Positions 48,395-57,205 of a stretch of 64,000 nt of DNA are shown here, in pieces; the stretch's first letter is position 1; every line of letters starts with the position of its first letter. The stretch comes from Kiloniellaceae bacterium (GTDB taxonomy: Bacteria; Pseudomonadota; Alphaproteobacteria; Kiloniellales; J153), in assembly GCA_021776175.1 (NCBI GenBank), contig JAJFGJ010000003.1, positions 80,233 to 144,232 on the forward strand, given 5' to 3'. Below the pieces are notes generated by a model. It did not search any database, was not told where the DNA came from, and was given only the letters and a program-made list of their open reading frames with translations. The position numbers and the translations under genes were made by a program.

Positions 48395-48496
48395 GAGACT
48401 GGCGCTTCTCCCCGGTATTCATCCGTGTTTCGCCTTATCTTTCCCGAAATCCGCCGGTACGTCTAGGGCCTGCGCGTAACCGTTTGCGCGTTTGGA

Positions 48497-49186
48497 TCAA
48501 TAAGTCCCTTGGCCCGGAAGCGTGTCGAGGGGTGGAACTTGCGCCACCGGCGTGCCTGTTATCCCGGGGCCGGCGAGGGCCGGGGAGGTGACGGGGGTGC
48601 CCTTCTGGGGCGGCGCGGCCTCATCGGCCGTCTTTGCCGCTAAGGCTGGGGGGGAGAGGGCGGCGGGGGCTCCCTTGGCGTTCTTGCCGCCTGGAGGGCG
48701 CTTTGGAGCGTTTTTTGTCGCCGGGGGTGAGGGCGGGGAGGCGGCTTGCGATTCCGCGGCCGCTTCGGCGGGCGCGGGAATACCGGCCATGGGCACGCCC
48801 TTCGTCTGTCGTTGGGTCGTGAGCGCGGATGCCTCGCCGGCCGGTAGAAAACCGGTGGTGAAATTGACCCGGGTATGTCCGCTGGCCAGAAAATCGGGCC
48901 GGTTGTAGCAATCGATCCGGCCCAGGGTGCGGTAGCAGTACCGCTTGTTCGCCAGCGCGGCCAGGGCCTCTTCCGGCTCGGGCGGTGCCGGCTGGCAGTA
49001 GGCCTCGTTCCGCGATGCGTGCAGTAGACTGCAATTCTCCTCCCGCTGCGCGCTGAGGGCCATATCCGGGATCGTCTTGTCGGCATGGATCACGGTGGCC
49101 ACGTTGGCGCCGGCGAAGGTTAACGCCGCGAACCCGCACCCCTGGAGGCCGAGTAAACATGCTAGAAGGAACGCGGCGCGTGCCAT
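48497..49186 (-). CDS. Lipoprotein of unknown function
   Basis: A 229-residue lipoprotein. The ATG at 49186 follows GGGAG and gives a signal peptide with lipobox GLQGC (Cys 17); an open frame to 49228 adds an unlikely 14-residue leader. The mature part has DKTIPDMALSAQREENCSLLHASRNEAYC and YCYRTLGRIDCYNRPDF, with six cysteines, then a Pro/Ala-rich tail (about residues 130-225). The Cys-rich segment recurs in alphaproteobacterial hypothetical lipoproteins. No role is known. Confidence 0.72.
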   Translation of the reverse strand: MARAAFLLACLLGLQGCGFAALTFAGANVATVIHADKTIPDMALSAQREENCSLLHASRNEAYCQPAPPEPEEALAALANKRYCYRTLGRIDCYNRPDFLASGHTRVNFTTGFLPAGEASALTTQRQTKGVPMAGIPAPAEAAAESQAASPPSPPATKNAPKRPPGGKNAKGAPAALSPPALAAKTADEAAPPQKGTPVTSPALAGPGITGTPVAQVPPLDTLPGQGTY

Positions 49187-49226
49187 ACCTTGACTCCCGC
49201 TACCGGAATTTTCGTGCCCTAGATCC

Positions 49227-49246
49227 AAGAGTTTAATGTAACTCTT
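49227..49246. promoter_or_regulatory. Inverted repeat between lipoprotein and thioredoxin-fold genes
   Basis: AAGAGTT (49227-49233) and AACTCTT (49240-49246) form a 7-bp palindrome with a 6-base spacer, 41 bases before the lipoprotein start in the divergent region. It could be an operator for either gene; this is a guess. Confidence 0.25.
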
Positions 49247-49417
49247 TGAAATAGAAAGACTGTGTGGTCTCGTCTCGTCTTGAGCCAGCTTCTGCCCGGA
49301 CCCGATTAAGGGTTTCGGGCACTTGAGCTAAATTATCGGCAATCCATGTAAATATCGGGTAAACAATTGCTTGGCCGGGCGGGTGCCGGGCCAGGCAGAG
49401 CTAGGAGGACGAGAACC

Positions 49418-49969
49418 ATGGCTGCGCAAGGACCGTTATGCGATTTCGGCTGGAAAGCGGTGGATTTCGAGCTTGAAGGCATTGACGGCCAATCCTATTC
49501 GCTGGACCGGGTCAGGGGCCCAAATGGGACCCTGATCATGTTCATCTGCAATCACTGCCCCTATGTGAAATCGATCGTCGGACGGCTGGCCGGCGAAGTG
49601 GCCGCCTTGCGGCTCAAGGGGATCGGCGCGATCGCGATCATGTCCAACGATACCGATTCCTACCCCGAGGATTCCTTCGAGAACATGAAGGCCTTCGCGG
49701 CCGAGCATGGCTTCGATTTCCCCTATGCCATCGACCGGACCCAGGATGTCGCCCGCGCCTATGGCGCGGTGTGTACGCCCGATTTCTTCGGATTCGATAA
49801 GGATCTGGGCCTGCAATACCGGGGCCGCCTGGATGAGTCCAAGACCACGCTGATCGAGGGCGCCCAGCGTGAGCTTTACGCCGCCATGGCGCAAATCGCC
49901 GAGACCGGCCAGGGCCCCAGGGACCAGATTCCCTCCATGGGATGCTCGATCAAATGGCGCGCGGCCTAG
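49418..49969 (+). CDS. Thioredoxin-fold AhpC/TSA-like protein
   Basis: A 183-residue redoxin-like protein. A perfect AGGAGG ribosome site lies 10 bases before the ATG; the open frame to 49367 is longer but without a ribosome site. The active site is MFICNHCPYVKS (Cys44 and Cys47, CxxC), then SNDTDSYPEDSFENMKAFA, YAIDRTQDVARAYGAVCTPDFFGFD and IPSMGCSIKW. It resembles peroxiredoxin-like proteins with a CNHC motif, common in alphaproteobacteria and annotated 'thioredoxin family'. The substrate is unknown. Confidence 0.88.
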   Translation: MAAQGPLCDFGWKAVDFELEGIDGQSYSLDRVRGPNGTLIMFICNHCPYVKSIVGRLAGEVAALRLKGIGAIAIMSNDTDSYPEDSFENMKAFAAEHGFDFPYAIDRTQDVARAYGAVCTPDFFGFDKDLGLQYRGRLDESKTTLIEGAQRELYAAMAQIAETGQGPRDQIPSMGCSIKWRAA

Positions 49970-50126
49970 AGGGCTGGATTGGCCGTAAAAGGTCATCGCG
50001 GGGGTGCCAGGGTCCGTTAGCGGTTGATCGGAGGGCGGCTTCCCGCTAAGCAACGGGATTGGCCGGGCCCTGGCGGGACCGTCGCGCGGCGTGTGCGCCT
50101 AAAGACCTGAGACGAGGAACCGATAC

Positions 50127-50771
50127 GTGGCCGATCTATTCAGAGAAGTCGACGAGGATCTCCGGCGCGAGAACTTCGAAAAGCTCTGGAAGAAGTACGG
50201 TAAGATCTTTATCGCGCTGTTTGTCGCCGTTATTTTGGCGGTCGGCGGGGTCCAGGCTTGGCGGGCTTACGACCAACAGCGCCGGGAAGACCTGTCGGAT
50301 CGATTCGCAGCGGCGCTGGCCCAGGCGCGGGGCGGCGATCAGGCAGGGGCTATCGCGGTCTTGGACGAATTCGGCGCCCCCGGCGACGGCGGCTATGCCG
50401 GTTTGGCGGCCTTGGAGCGCGCGCGCCTCATGGCGGAGGAGGACGACGCCGATGGCGCGATCGCGCTATGGGACCGCATCGCGGCGGATAGCACGCTTGG
50501 GCCGGGTTTCCGCGACGTCGCGACCCTCTTGTCCGTGTTGCATCAGATCGACACCGCCGATCCCGATGAGTTGCGGGCCCGGCTCGAACCCCTGGCCGGC
50601 GCCGGCATGGCCTTCCGGGGATCGGCCTGGGAATTGATGGCGGTTCTGGCGCTGCGCGCGGGCGACAAGGCGGCGGCGATGGAACTCTACACCAAGATTT
50701 CCGATGACCGCGAGATATCCTCCGGGCTGCGCGCCCGGGCGGCGCAGATGCTCGCGGCCTTGAAAAGCTAG
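50127..50771 (+). CDS. YfgM-like TPR membrane protein
   Basis: A 214-residue inner-membrane protein with a short cytosolic N-terminus (DLFREVDEDLRRENFEKLWKKYG), one membrane helix (residues 26-45, IFIALFVAVILAVGGVQAW) and a periplasmic TPR-like helical domain. E. coli YfgM is a SecYEG-linked periplasmic chaperone-associated protein, and the gene precedes bamB as here. The start is GTG at 50127 with GAGGAA upstream. The gap to bamB is 9 bases. Confidence 0.88.
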   Translation: MADLFREVDEDLRRENFEKLWKKYGKIFIALFVAVILAVGGVQAWRAYDQQRREDLSDRFAAALAQARGGDQAGAIAVLDEFGAPGDGGYAGLAALERARLMAEEDDADGAIALWDRIAADSTLGPGFRDVATLLSVLHQIDTADPDELRARLEPLAGAGMAFRGSAWELMAVLALRAGDKAAAMELYTKISDDREISSGLRARAAQMLAALKS

Positions 50772-50780
50772 GGGGCGGCC

Positions 50781-52115
50781 TTGGGGGGCAAGACGTCACG
50801 CATAGCGGGCCTCGTTGTCTGCGCGCTTCTTCTGTCAGGCTGCGAGACCGTGGGCGATCTGTTCGGTTCGCCGCCCGAGGAAATCCTGCCCGGTAAGCGT
50901 ATTTCCATCCTCTCGGTCGATCGCGGCTTGAGGCCGGACGCCTCGGTGGCGGAGGTTCGGGTCCTGCTCTCCGCCCCTTATGTGAATGAGCGCTGGACCC
51001 AATACGGCGGCAGCCCGACCCATGCCACCTATCACCTTTCTCTCGCCCAGGCCCCCCGGCGGGCCTGGAGCAGCGACCTGGGCACCGGCGCTGCGAGCAA
51101 TCGGCGCATCCTGGCTCAACCGCTGGTGGCCGACGGCACGGTCTACGGCATGGATGCGCTATCCACCGTGACCGCGTTCGATGCCGAGAGCGGACGGACC
51201 CTATGGCGCCAGGAGATCGAACCCGAGTTCGAGGAGGATGGATATTTCGGCGGCGGATTGGCGTTCGAGAATGGCCGCCTGTTCGTGTCGACCGGGTTCG
51301 CCGAGGTTATCGCCTTGAACGCCGCCGACGGTCAGGTCATTTGGCGCCAGCGCATGCCGGGGCCGATGCGCGCCGCGCCGACCGCGGCCGGCGGCCGGGT
51401 TTTCGTGGTGACGACGGCCAATCAGACAATCGCGTTGAGCGCCGAAGATGGCCGCCGGTTGTGGATTCACAGCGGCATCGAGGAAGCAACCGGCCTGCTG
51501 GGCGCGGCCAGTCCGGCGGTATCGGGCTCCACGGTGGTGACGCCCTATTCGTCCGGAGAGATTTTCGGACTCCTGGCCGAGAATGGCCGCCCTCTATGGA
51601 ACGAAAGCCTGACCGCCGTTTCCCGGACCGACCCGCTGGCGGACATCGCGCACATTCGCGGCGCCCCGGTCATCGATCGGGACATGGTCTTCGCGGTCAG
51701 TCATTCCGGGCGCATGATCGCGATCGATCTGCGCCGCGGACTGCGGGTTTGGGAGCGTAAAATCGACGGCGTTGAAATGCCTTGGGTCGGCGGCGACTTC
51801 ATCTTCGTTCTTTCCAATGACGCGCAACTCGTCTGCTTGACCCGCCGGGATGGACGCATACGTTGGGTTTTGCCGCTTGAACGTTACGAGGATCCCGAGG
51901 ATCAGGAAGATCCGATCCAGTGGACCGGACCGGTACTCGCGGGCGACCGCTTGATCGTCGCCGGCTCTCATGACAAGGCGCTGTCGGTGTCGCCCTACAC
52001 GGGCGAGATAATAGGCGCCATCGATCTGCCCGGCGCGGTCAGCATCGCGCCCGTCGTCGCGGCGAACGCGCTTTACTTCGTGACCGATAGCGGCAGCCTG
52101 GTGGCCATGCGCTAA
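50781..52115 (+). CDS. bamB: BamB, outer-membrane assembly lipoprotein
   Basis: BamB is the beta-propeller lipoprotein of the BAM complex that inserts outer-membrane proteins. The 444-residue reading starts at TTG 50781, 9 bases after the TPR gene, and has a lipobox LLSGC (Cys 21). The PQQ-like propeller repeats are visible (for example TVTAFDAESGRTLWRQE, VIALNAADGQVIWRQRM, MIAIDLRRGLRVWERK, LVCLTRRDGRIRW). It is somewhat longer than E. coli BamB (392). It is followed 52 bases later by der, an arrangement also seen in E. coli. Confidence 0.92.
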   Translation: MGGKTSRIAGLVVCALLLSGCETVGDLFGSPPEEILPGKRISILSVDRGLRPDASVAEVRVLLSAPYVNERWTQYGGSPTHATYHLSLAQAPRRAWSSDLGTGAASNRRILAQPLVADGTVYGMDALSTVTAFDAESGRTLWRQEIEPEFEEDGYFGGGLAFENGRLFVSTGFAEVIALNAADGQVIWRQRMPGPMRAAPTAAGGRVFVVTTANQTIALSAEDGRRLWIHSGIEEATGLLGAASPAVSGSTVVTPYSSGEIFGLLAENGRPLWNESLTAVSRTDPLADIAHIRGAPVIDRDMVFAVSHSGRMIAIDLRRGLRVWERKIDGVEMPWVGGDFIFVLSNDAQLVCLTRRDGRIRWVLPLERYEDPEDQEDPIQWTGPVLAGDRLIVAGSHDKALSVSPYTGEIIGAIDLPGAVSIAPVVAANALYFVTDSGSLVAMR

Positions 52116-52167
52116 CCAAAGGCGGTTTCCGAACGCCGCTCTCGCCCGGTGCCGCGCTTTTGCCTGA

Positions 52168-53568
52168 ATGAACGACATGACTTTTACTCTCGCCATCCTG
52201 GGCCGGCCGAACGTCGGTAAGTCCACCCTATTCAACCGTCTGGTTGGCAAGCGCCAGGCCTTGGTCGCGCCGGAACCGGGGGTGACCCGGGACCGCCGCG
52301 AGGGCAAAGCGCGCCTCTATGACCTGGACTTCACCGCGATTGACACCGCCGGGCTGGAGGATGCCGCCGAGGACGCCTTGGAGCGGCGTATGCGCGGGCA
52401 AAGCGAGCGCGCCCTGGCCGAGGCCGACGTGGCCTTGCTTGTGATCGACGCGCGGGCCGGGCTCATGCCCCTCGACCGGCATTTCGCCGATCTGCTGCGC
52501 CGGTCCAGAACGCCGGTCATTCTGGTCGCCAATAAATGCGAAGGCGCTGCGGCCGAGGCTGGCGTGGCGGAGGCCTTCGCCCTTGGCCTCGGCGAGCCGG
52601 TGGCCGTATCCGCCGAGCACGGCCTGGGCATGGCCGATCTTCACGAGGTTCTCAAGGACCGGATTCAAGAGCTTGACGCGAAATCGCAAGAAGAGGCAAT
52701 CGAGGCGGAGGATCAGGAGGGCGAGCCGCCGGCCGGCACCCTACAACTGGCCATTGTAGGGCGCCCCAACGTCGGCAAGTCCACCCTGGTGAATCGCTTG
52801 CTGGGCGACGAGCGGGTGCTGACCGGTCCCGAAGCCGGCATTACCCGCGACGCCATCGCCATCGAGTGGTCCTACAAGAACCAGCCGATCCGCCTGGTCG
52901 ACACGGCCGGCCTGCGCCGGCGGTCGCGGGTCAACGAATCGCTGGAAAAACTCTCGACCGCCGACACCATGCGGGCGGTCAAATACGCCCAGGTCGTGGT
53001 CCTGATGGTCGATGCCGAAATGGCCATGGAAAAGCAGGACCTGACCATCGCCGCCCATGTGATCGAGGAAGGGCGGGCCCTGATCGTTGTCGTGAACAAG
53101 TGGGACGCCTGCGCCGACCGGGAGGCCACACTGGCGGCTCTGCGCGCTCGGCTGGAGCGTTCCTTGCCCCGGGTACGCGGCATACCGGTTGTCACCGTCT
53201 CGGCTCTGCGGGGGGCGAACATGGACCGTATGCTCGATGCCGTGCTGGGGGCCTACGAGGTCTGGAACCGGCGGGTCTCGACCCCGGTTCTCAACCGCTG
53301 GCTGGCGGCCATGGTTCAGGCGCACCCGCCGCCGGCGCCTGGCGGGCGGCGCATCAAGCTACGCTACATGACTCAGGCCAGCGCCCGGCCGCCGACCTTC
53401 GCCGTCTTCTGTTCCCGGCCCAAGGATTTGCCGGATTCCTACATCCGCTATCTGGAAAACGGCCTGCGCGAGGATTTCGACCTGCCCGGCACGCCGATCC
53501 GGGTCAATCTGCGCAAGGGCGAAAATCCCTACGCGCCCAAGGACCGGCGGCCGCGTAAGCTGGGCTAG
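52168..53568 (+). CDS. der: Der (EngA), tandem GTPase for ribosome assembly
   Basis: Der is an essential double GTPase in 50S subunit maturation. The 466-residue protein has two G domains, each with GRPNVGKST (about residues 11-19 and 197-205), DTAGL switch motifs and NKCE / NKWD specificity motifs, and a C-terminal KH-like domain ([20 protein letters not shown]) ending in a PRKLG tail. The length and order match the family. A second ATG at 52177 is possible. Confidence 0.97.
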   Translation: MNDMTFTLAILGRPNVGKSTLFNRLVGKRQALVAPEPGVTRDRREGKARLYDLDFTAIDTAGLEDAAEDALERRMRGQSERALAEADVALLVIDARAGLMPLDRHFADLLRRSRTPVILVANKCEGAAAEAGVAEAFALGLGEPVAVSAEHGLGMADLHEVLKDRIQELDAKSQEEAIEAEDQEGEPPAGTLQLAIVGRPNVGKSTLVNRLLGDERVLTGPEAGITRDAIAIEWSYKNQPIRLVDTAGLRRRSRVNESLEKLSTADTMRAVKYAQVVVLMVDAEMAMEKQDLTIAAHVIEEGRALIVVVNKWDACADREATLAALRARLERSLPRVRGIPVVTVSALRGANMDRMLDAVLGAYEVWNRRVSTPVLNRWLAAMVQAHPPPAPGGRRIKLRYMTQASARPPTFAVFCSRPKDLPDSYIRYLENGLREDFDLPGTPIRVNLRKGENPYAPKDRRPRKLG

Positions 53569-53692
53569 GGCGGGTCTGCCCTAGAACGCCGGATTTTTGG
53601 ACTCCGGCTTTATCGCGGACGGTGCTATCCTGATCCCGGACGAGCGGCCGCTTCAAGGCCGCCGAACCATATCCGGGGGAGGCGAAACCGGC

Positions 53693-54076
53693 ATGAATCT
53701 GGAACGGGTCATCTTCGGATTCTTCATCGTTCTCGCGCTGACGCTGAATTTCGGCTTTTTCATCGGCGAGATCGACAATCCAGATCACCACAGCATCGTC
53801 GAGTTCTTTTTCGTCGTTGTCGTCAACCTGATCGCCACGGGATTGAAGCTGGGCGACCGCTCCCAGATCGGCGCCGTGTTGTTGGCGACCAGCCTGGTCG
53901 CCGATTTGCAGTTGATCGCCGCCGCGATCATCTGGGCGGTCGCGGCCCATGTCAGCGAAGTTGGGATGATTCCTTCCGTGATGGCCACGATCGTGTCGCT
54001 GGCGGGCGGCGCCATGGTCGCCAACATCATCTCGGTCACCATGCTGACGAGCGAAACCTTGATGCTGCGCCGCTGA
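53693..54076 (+). CDS. DUF6394 family membrane protein
   Basis: A 127-residue membrane protein with about three to four helices: VIFGFFIVLALTLNFGFFIG, VEFFFVVVVNLIATGLKLGDRSQIGAVLLATSLVADLQLIAAA and a C-terminal helix. It matches my memory of the DUF6394 family, which often sits next to RCK-type potassium channels. The ATG at 53693 has GGAGG 9 bases upstream; the open frame to 53597 is not credible. The gap to the channel gene is 10 bases. Confidence 0.75.
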   Translation: MNLERVIFGFFIVLALTLNFGFFIGEIDNPDHHSIVEFFFVVVVNLIATGLKLGDRSQIGAVLLATSLVADLQLIAAAIIWAVAAHVSEVGMIPSVMATIVSLAGGAMVANIISVTMLTSETLMLRR

Positions 54077-54086
54077 GAGTTCCGCG

Positions 54087-55826
54087 ATGCGAAACTCGCC
54101 GAAATCTAGCCGGATCACCTTCATCATACTGCGCTACATGCGCCGGCCGGTCATCGTCCTGATTACCGTCTATGCTGCCTCCATGCTCGGTTGGGTCCTG
54201 ATTCCCGGTCAGGACGCGCAAGGTAATCCGGCTCACATGAGTTTTTTCCACGCCTTCTACTTTCTCGCCTACACCGTGACCACGACCGGTTTCGGCGAGT
54301 TGCCTCAGACCTACACCGAGGCGCAGCGCATGTGGGGCATCGTGTCGCTTTATGCCGGCGTCATCGCCTGGTTCTATGCGCTGGGTTCCATCGTTCGCTT
54401 GGTGCAGAACCAGGAATTCCAGCGTTCCCTCGCCGAGCGGCGTTTCGTCAAGGAGGTGAGCCGGCTTAGCGAGCCTTTTTGCATTGTTTGCGGTTTCGGT
54501 AATACCGGGGCCCTACTGACACGCGGGCTGAGCGATTCGGGCATGACCGTGGTCGTCGTGGAACGGAACCCGGAACGGGTGCAGACCCTGTTCCTGCGCG
54601 ACTACCGGGCCCAAGTGACCGGGCTTTGCGCCGATGCCCGGATCCCCGAACATTTGATCGAAGCCGGCTTGCTAAATCCCCACTGCAAGGCCGTGGTTGC
54701 CTTGACCCAACAAGAGGAAGTCAATCTGAAGATCGCGGTGACCGCCAGCCTGCTGAACAAGGACGTCTTGGTCATGGTTCAATCGACGTCAGAGGATTTC
54801 GAGGAAATCCTGGCCACCCTGGGCAACAATGTACACATCATCGATCCGTTTCAGACCTACGCGAAATACCTGGCCGCGATCATTGAGAACCCGGCGATTC
54901 ATAGCTTGAACCAGTGGCTCGCCGGCACCCCGGGGGCGACCCTGGATCAGAGAACCTGCCCGCCCAAGGGGAAGTGGATTCTGTGCGGCTTCGGGCGCAT
55001 GGGCCAGTGGATTCGCAAGTCCTTGCAGTCGCAGGGAGTCGCGACCGTAGTGATCGAGTCAGGCCCACTTGCTCAGGATACGCAGGTCGACGGCTTGATC
55101 CCTGGCCGGGCCAGCCAGGAGAATTTGCTTAAAGCGGACATCGAGCATACGTCGGGTATCGTGGCGGGAACCGACAGCGATTCGGAAAATCTAAGCATCC
55201 TGCTCAACACCCGTGCCTTGAATCCGGATATCTTTACCCTGGTCCGGCAAAACCGCTACCGCAATTTGGAGGTGTTTCAGGCGGCACGGGCGGATTTCAT
55301 CATGGTGCCCAGCTTGGTTTCCGCCCGCCGGATCTTGTTCCTGCTCGTCGCGCCCCTGCTCAAGACGTTTTTCGAGACCCTTCACGGCCCCACGTTCCTG
55401 GCCCGGGACGGGGGCTTGAACGCGGCGGTGGACATCCTGTCCAGGACCGTGGGCGGTACCCAGCCCAGGCTCTGGACCCTGGATACAACCGCGCCGGGCG
55501 CCTTGCCGCGCGTTATGCGGGACGGTAAAGCCATCGTCCTGGGCGACGTCCTGCGCGACCCCGAAGACCGGAACCGGCGGCTCGCCTGCCTGCCCCTGGT
55601 TATGGAATCGGGCCAGGAGCCGGTTGTCATGCCGGCGCTGACCACGGCCTTGCGGCCGGGCGACAGGGTTTTGTTTTGCGGCACCCCGCATGCTGTGCGC
55701 CTGCTCGAGGCGACCTTGAACAACGAATACACGCTGCGATATCTGATTACCGGCGTTGACGAGCCGCGCGGCTACGTCATGCGCTGGCTCACGCGCAAAT
55801 TCGCCGCCCAGGGCACGCCTGCTTGA
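54087..55826 (+). CDS. Ion channel with two RCK/TrkA-N domains
   Basis: A 579-residue membrane protein: one helix (residues about 20-38), pore region FFHAFYFLAYTVTTTGFGELPQ with filter TTGFGE instead of the usual TVGYGD, a second helix (about 85-108), then two NAD-binding RCK domains (VCGFGNTGALLTRGLSDSG at about 133 and LCGFGRMGQWIRKSLQSQG at about 293) and a C-terminal part with TrkA-C-like segments. The filter change (Gly-Phe-Gly-Glu) suggests altered ion selectivity. The product is probably a K+ or Na+ channel controlled by nucleotides. Confidence 0.85.
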   Translation: MRNSPKSSRITFIILRYMRRPVIVLITVYAASMLGWVLIPGQDAQGNPAHMSFFHAFYFLAYTVTTTGFGELPQTYTEAQRMWGIVSLYAGVIAWFYALGSIVRLVQNQEFQRSLAERRFVKEVSRLSEPFCIVCGFGNTGALLTRGLSDSGMTVVVVERNPERVQTLFLRDYRAQVTGLCADARIPEHLIEAGLLNPHCKAVVALTQQEEVNLKIAVTASLLNKDVLVMVQSTSEDFEEILATLGNNVHIIDPFQTYAKYLAAIIENPAIHSLNQWLAGTPGATLDQRTCPPKGKWILCGFGRMGQWIRKSLQSQGVATVVIESGPLAQDTQVDGLIPGRASQENLLKADIEHTSGIVAGTDSDSENLSILLNTRALNPDIFTLVRQNRYRNLEVFQAARADFIMVPSLVSARRILFLLVAPLLKTFFETLHGPTFLARDGGLNAAVDILSRTVGGTQPRLWTLDTTAPGALPRVMRDGKAIVLGDVLRDPEDRNRRLACLPLVMESGQEPVVMPALTTALRPGDRVLFCGTPHAVRLLEATLNNEYTLRYLITGVDEPRGYVMRWLTRKFAAQGTPA

Positions 55827-55832
55827 GGCGTC

Positions 55833-56558
55833 TCAAACCCTGACCACCTCGCCGGTCCTGGTGCAGGCGGCTTCCGCCAGGGCGACGAAGGCCTCGGCGA
55901 TGTCGTCGGGCGCGGGCAGGGCGTTCGCGTCCTCGCCGGGGAAGGCTTGGGCGCGCATGGCGGTGCGCACCGCGCCCGGGTCGAGGATGTTGGCGCGGAC
56001 GTTGGTTTTCCGGTTCTCGGCCGCATAGGTCTTGACCAGCGCTTCCAAGGCCGCCTTGGAGACCGCGTAGGGGCCCCAATAGGCGTGGGTCCCGGTGGCC
56101 GCGCCGGAGGAGACGAAGATCGCGCGCCCCGCCTCCGAGCGCCGCAGCAGGGGATCGAGGCTGCGGATCAAGCGCCAGTGGGCGGTCAGGTTGATATCCA
56201 TGACCTCGGCCCAGCGCGCGGGCTGGACGTGGCCCAGGGGCGATAGGTCGCCCAGAATCCCGGCATTGCCGACCAGGATATCGAGCTTGCCGTAGCGTTC
56301 GAACAACGAAGCTCCGAGCTGGTCGATGGCATCGGACTCGCGCAGGTCGAGCGGCACCAGCAGGGCGCCCGGGGCGCCGGCCGCGCGCACCGCGTCGTCG
56401 GTCTCCTCCAGGCCGCCGACCGTGCGCGCGATCAGGATCAGTTGCGCGCCCTCGGCCGCGAAGCGCCGCGCGACCGCCGCGCCGATCCCGCGCGAGGCCC
56501 CGGTGACCAGGGCGATGCGGCCGGCCAGGCGGCCGCTCTGGGGGGCTGGTCCGCTCAT
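55833..56558 (-). CDS. Short-chain dehydrogenase/reductase
   Basis: A 241-residue classical SDR. Cofactor motif VTGASRGIGAAVARRFAAEG (TGxxxGxG), VGNAGILGD (in place of NNAG), catalytic Ser in IFVSSGAA and YxxxK in YWGPYAVSKAALEALVK are present. The ATG at 56558 overlaps the DUF2937 stop (ATGA). An open frame to 56696 lies inside that gene and is not used. The substrate cannot be assigned. Confidence 0.92.
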   Translation of the reverse strand: MSGPAPQSGRLAGRIALVTGASRGIGAAVARRFAAEGAQLILIARTVGGLEETDDAVRAAGAPGALLVPLDLRESDAIDQLGASLFERYGKLDILVGNAGILGDLSPLGHVQPARWAEVMDINLTAHWRLIRSLDPLLRRSEAGRAIFVSSGAATGTHAYWGPYAVSKAALEALVKTYAAENRKTNVRANILDPGAVRTAMRAQAFPGEDANALPAPDDIAEAFVALAEAACTRTGEVVRV

Positions 56559-57055
56559 GCCGTCCGCCGCCGGCGCCGCGCGGCCGTGACCGCCCTTTCG
56601 CCCATACTGGCGCCCAGGAGGCCGCCCAGCATGCCGATGAGGCCGTAGGTCATGCCCTCGGTGCCAAGCGGCAGGGCGGGCTGGAAATCCTCCCACGCGG
56701 CGCGGGCGGTGTCGTTCTCGGCATGCTCGGCGAAGCGCATCGGCCGGGCTGCGGTGGCGGCGTCGCGCAAGGCGGCGAAGGCCGCTTCCAGATCCTCAAG
56801 CTCGTTTATCCGTGCCTCCATGACGTGGCCCTGGCGGCGCACGGGGGATTTTTCGTCGCCCAGAAACACGGCGATGTAAGCCCCGACGCTCAGGCGTTCC
56901 TGGCGCGCCGCGTCCTCGATGCGCGCGATCTCGATACGGGCCTGGTCGAGCCGCCCACCCAGGCGTTGCAGGTATTGGTCGTAGAAGGCCGGAAACTGCG
57001 ACAGCAGCATCGCACCGGCCAGGGCTGCGAGGGCGCGGATTGCCTTGGTCAACAT
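56555..57055 (-). CDS. DUF2937 family protein
   Basis: A 166-residue membrane protein of the DUF2937 family. AIRALAALAGAMLLSQFPAFYDQYLQRLGGRLDQARIEIA (N-terminal helix and coil), RINELEDLEAAFAALRDA, and a C-terminal hydrophobic helix followed by RRRRRT. The ATG at 57055 precedes the first membrane helix; an open frame to 57142 is longer. No function is known. It overlaps the SDR gene by 4 bases. Confidence 0.78.
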   Translation of the reverse strand: MLTKAIRALAALAGAMLLSQFPAFYDQYLQRLGGRLDQARIEIARIEDAARQERLSVGAYIAVFLGDEKSPVRRQGHVMEARINELEDLEAAFAALRDAATAARPMRFAEHAENDTARAAWEDFQPALPLGTEGMTYGLIGMLGGLLGASMGERAVTAARRRRRTA

Positions 57056-57205
57056 ATCCGTTCCGTGCAATTGCGTGGCGCGCGAAAGAGGCTCGGCTTG
57101 GTCATGACATTCCATGGCCGCGGCGGGGGAGAGGTTCAGCATGAAGTTCCGGTCTTTAATATTTCGAAAAATGAGGCTGAACTATGGGCGGTAATTTGCC
57201 GGGCG

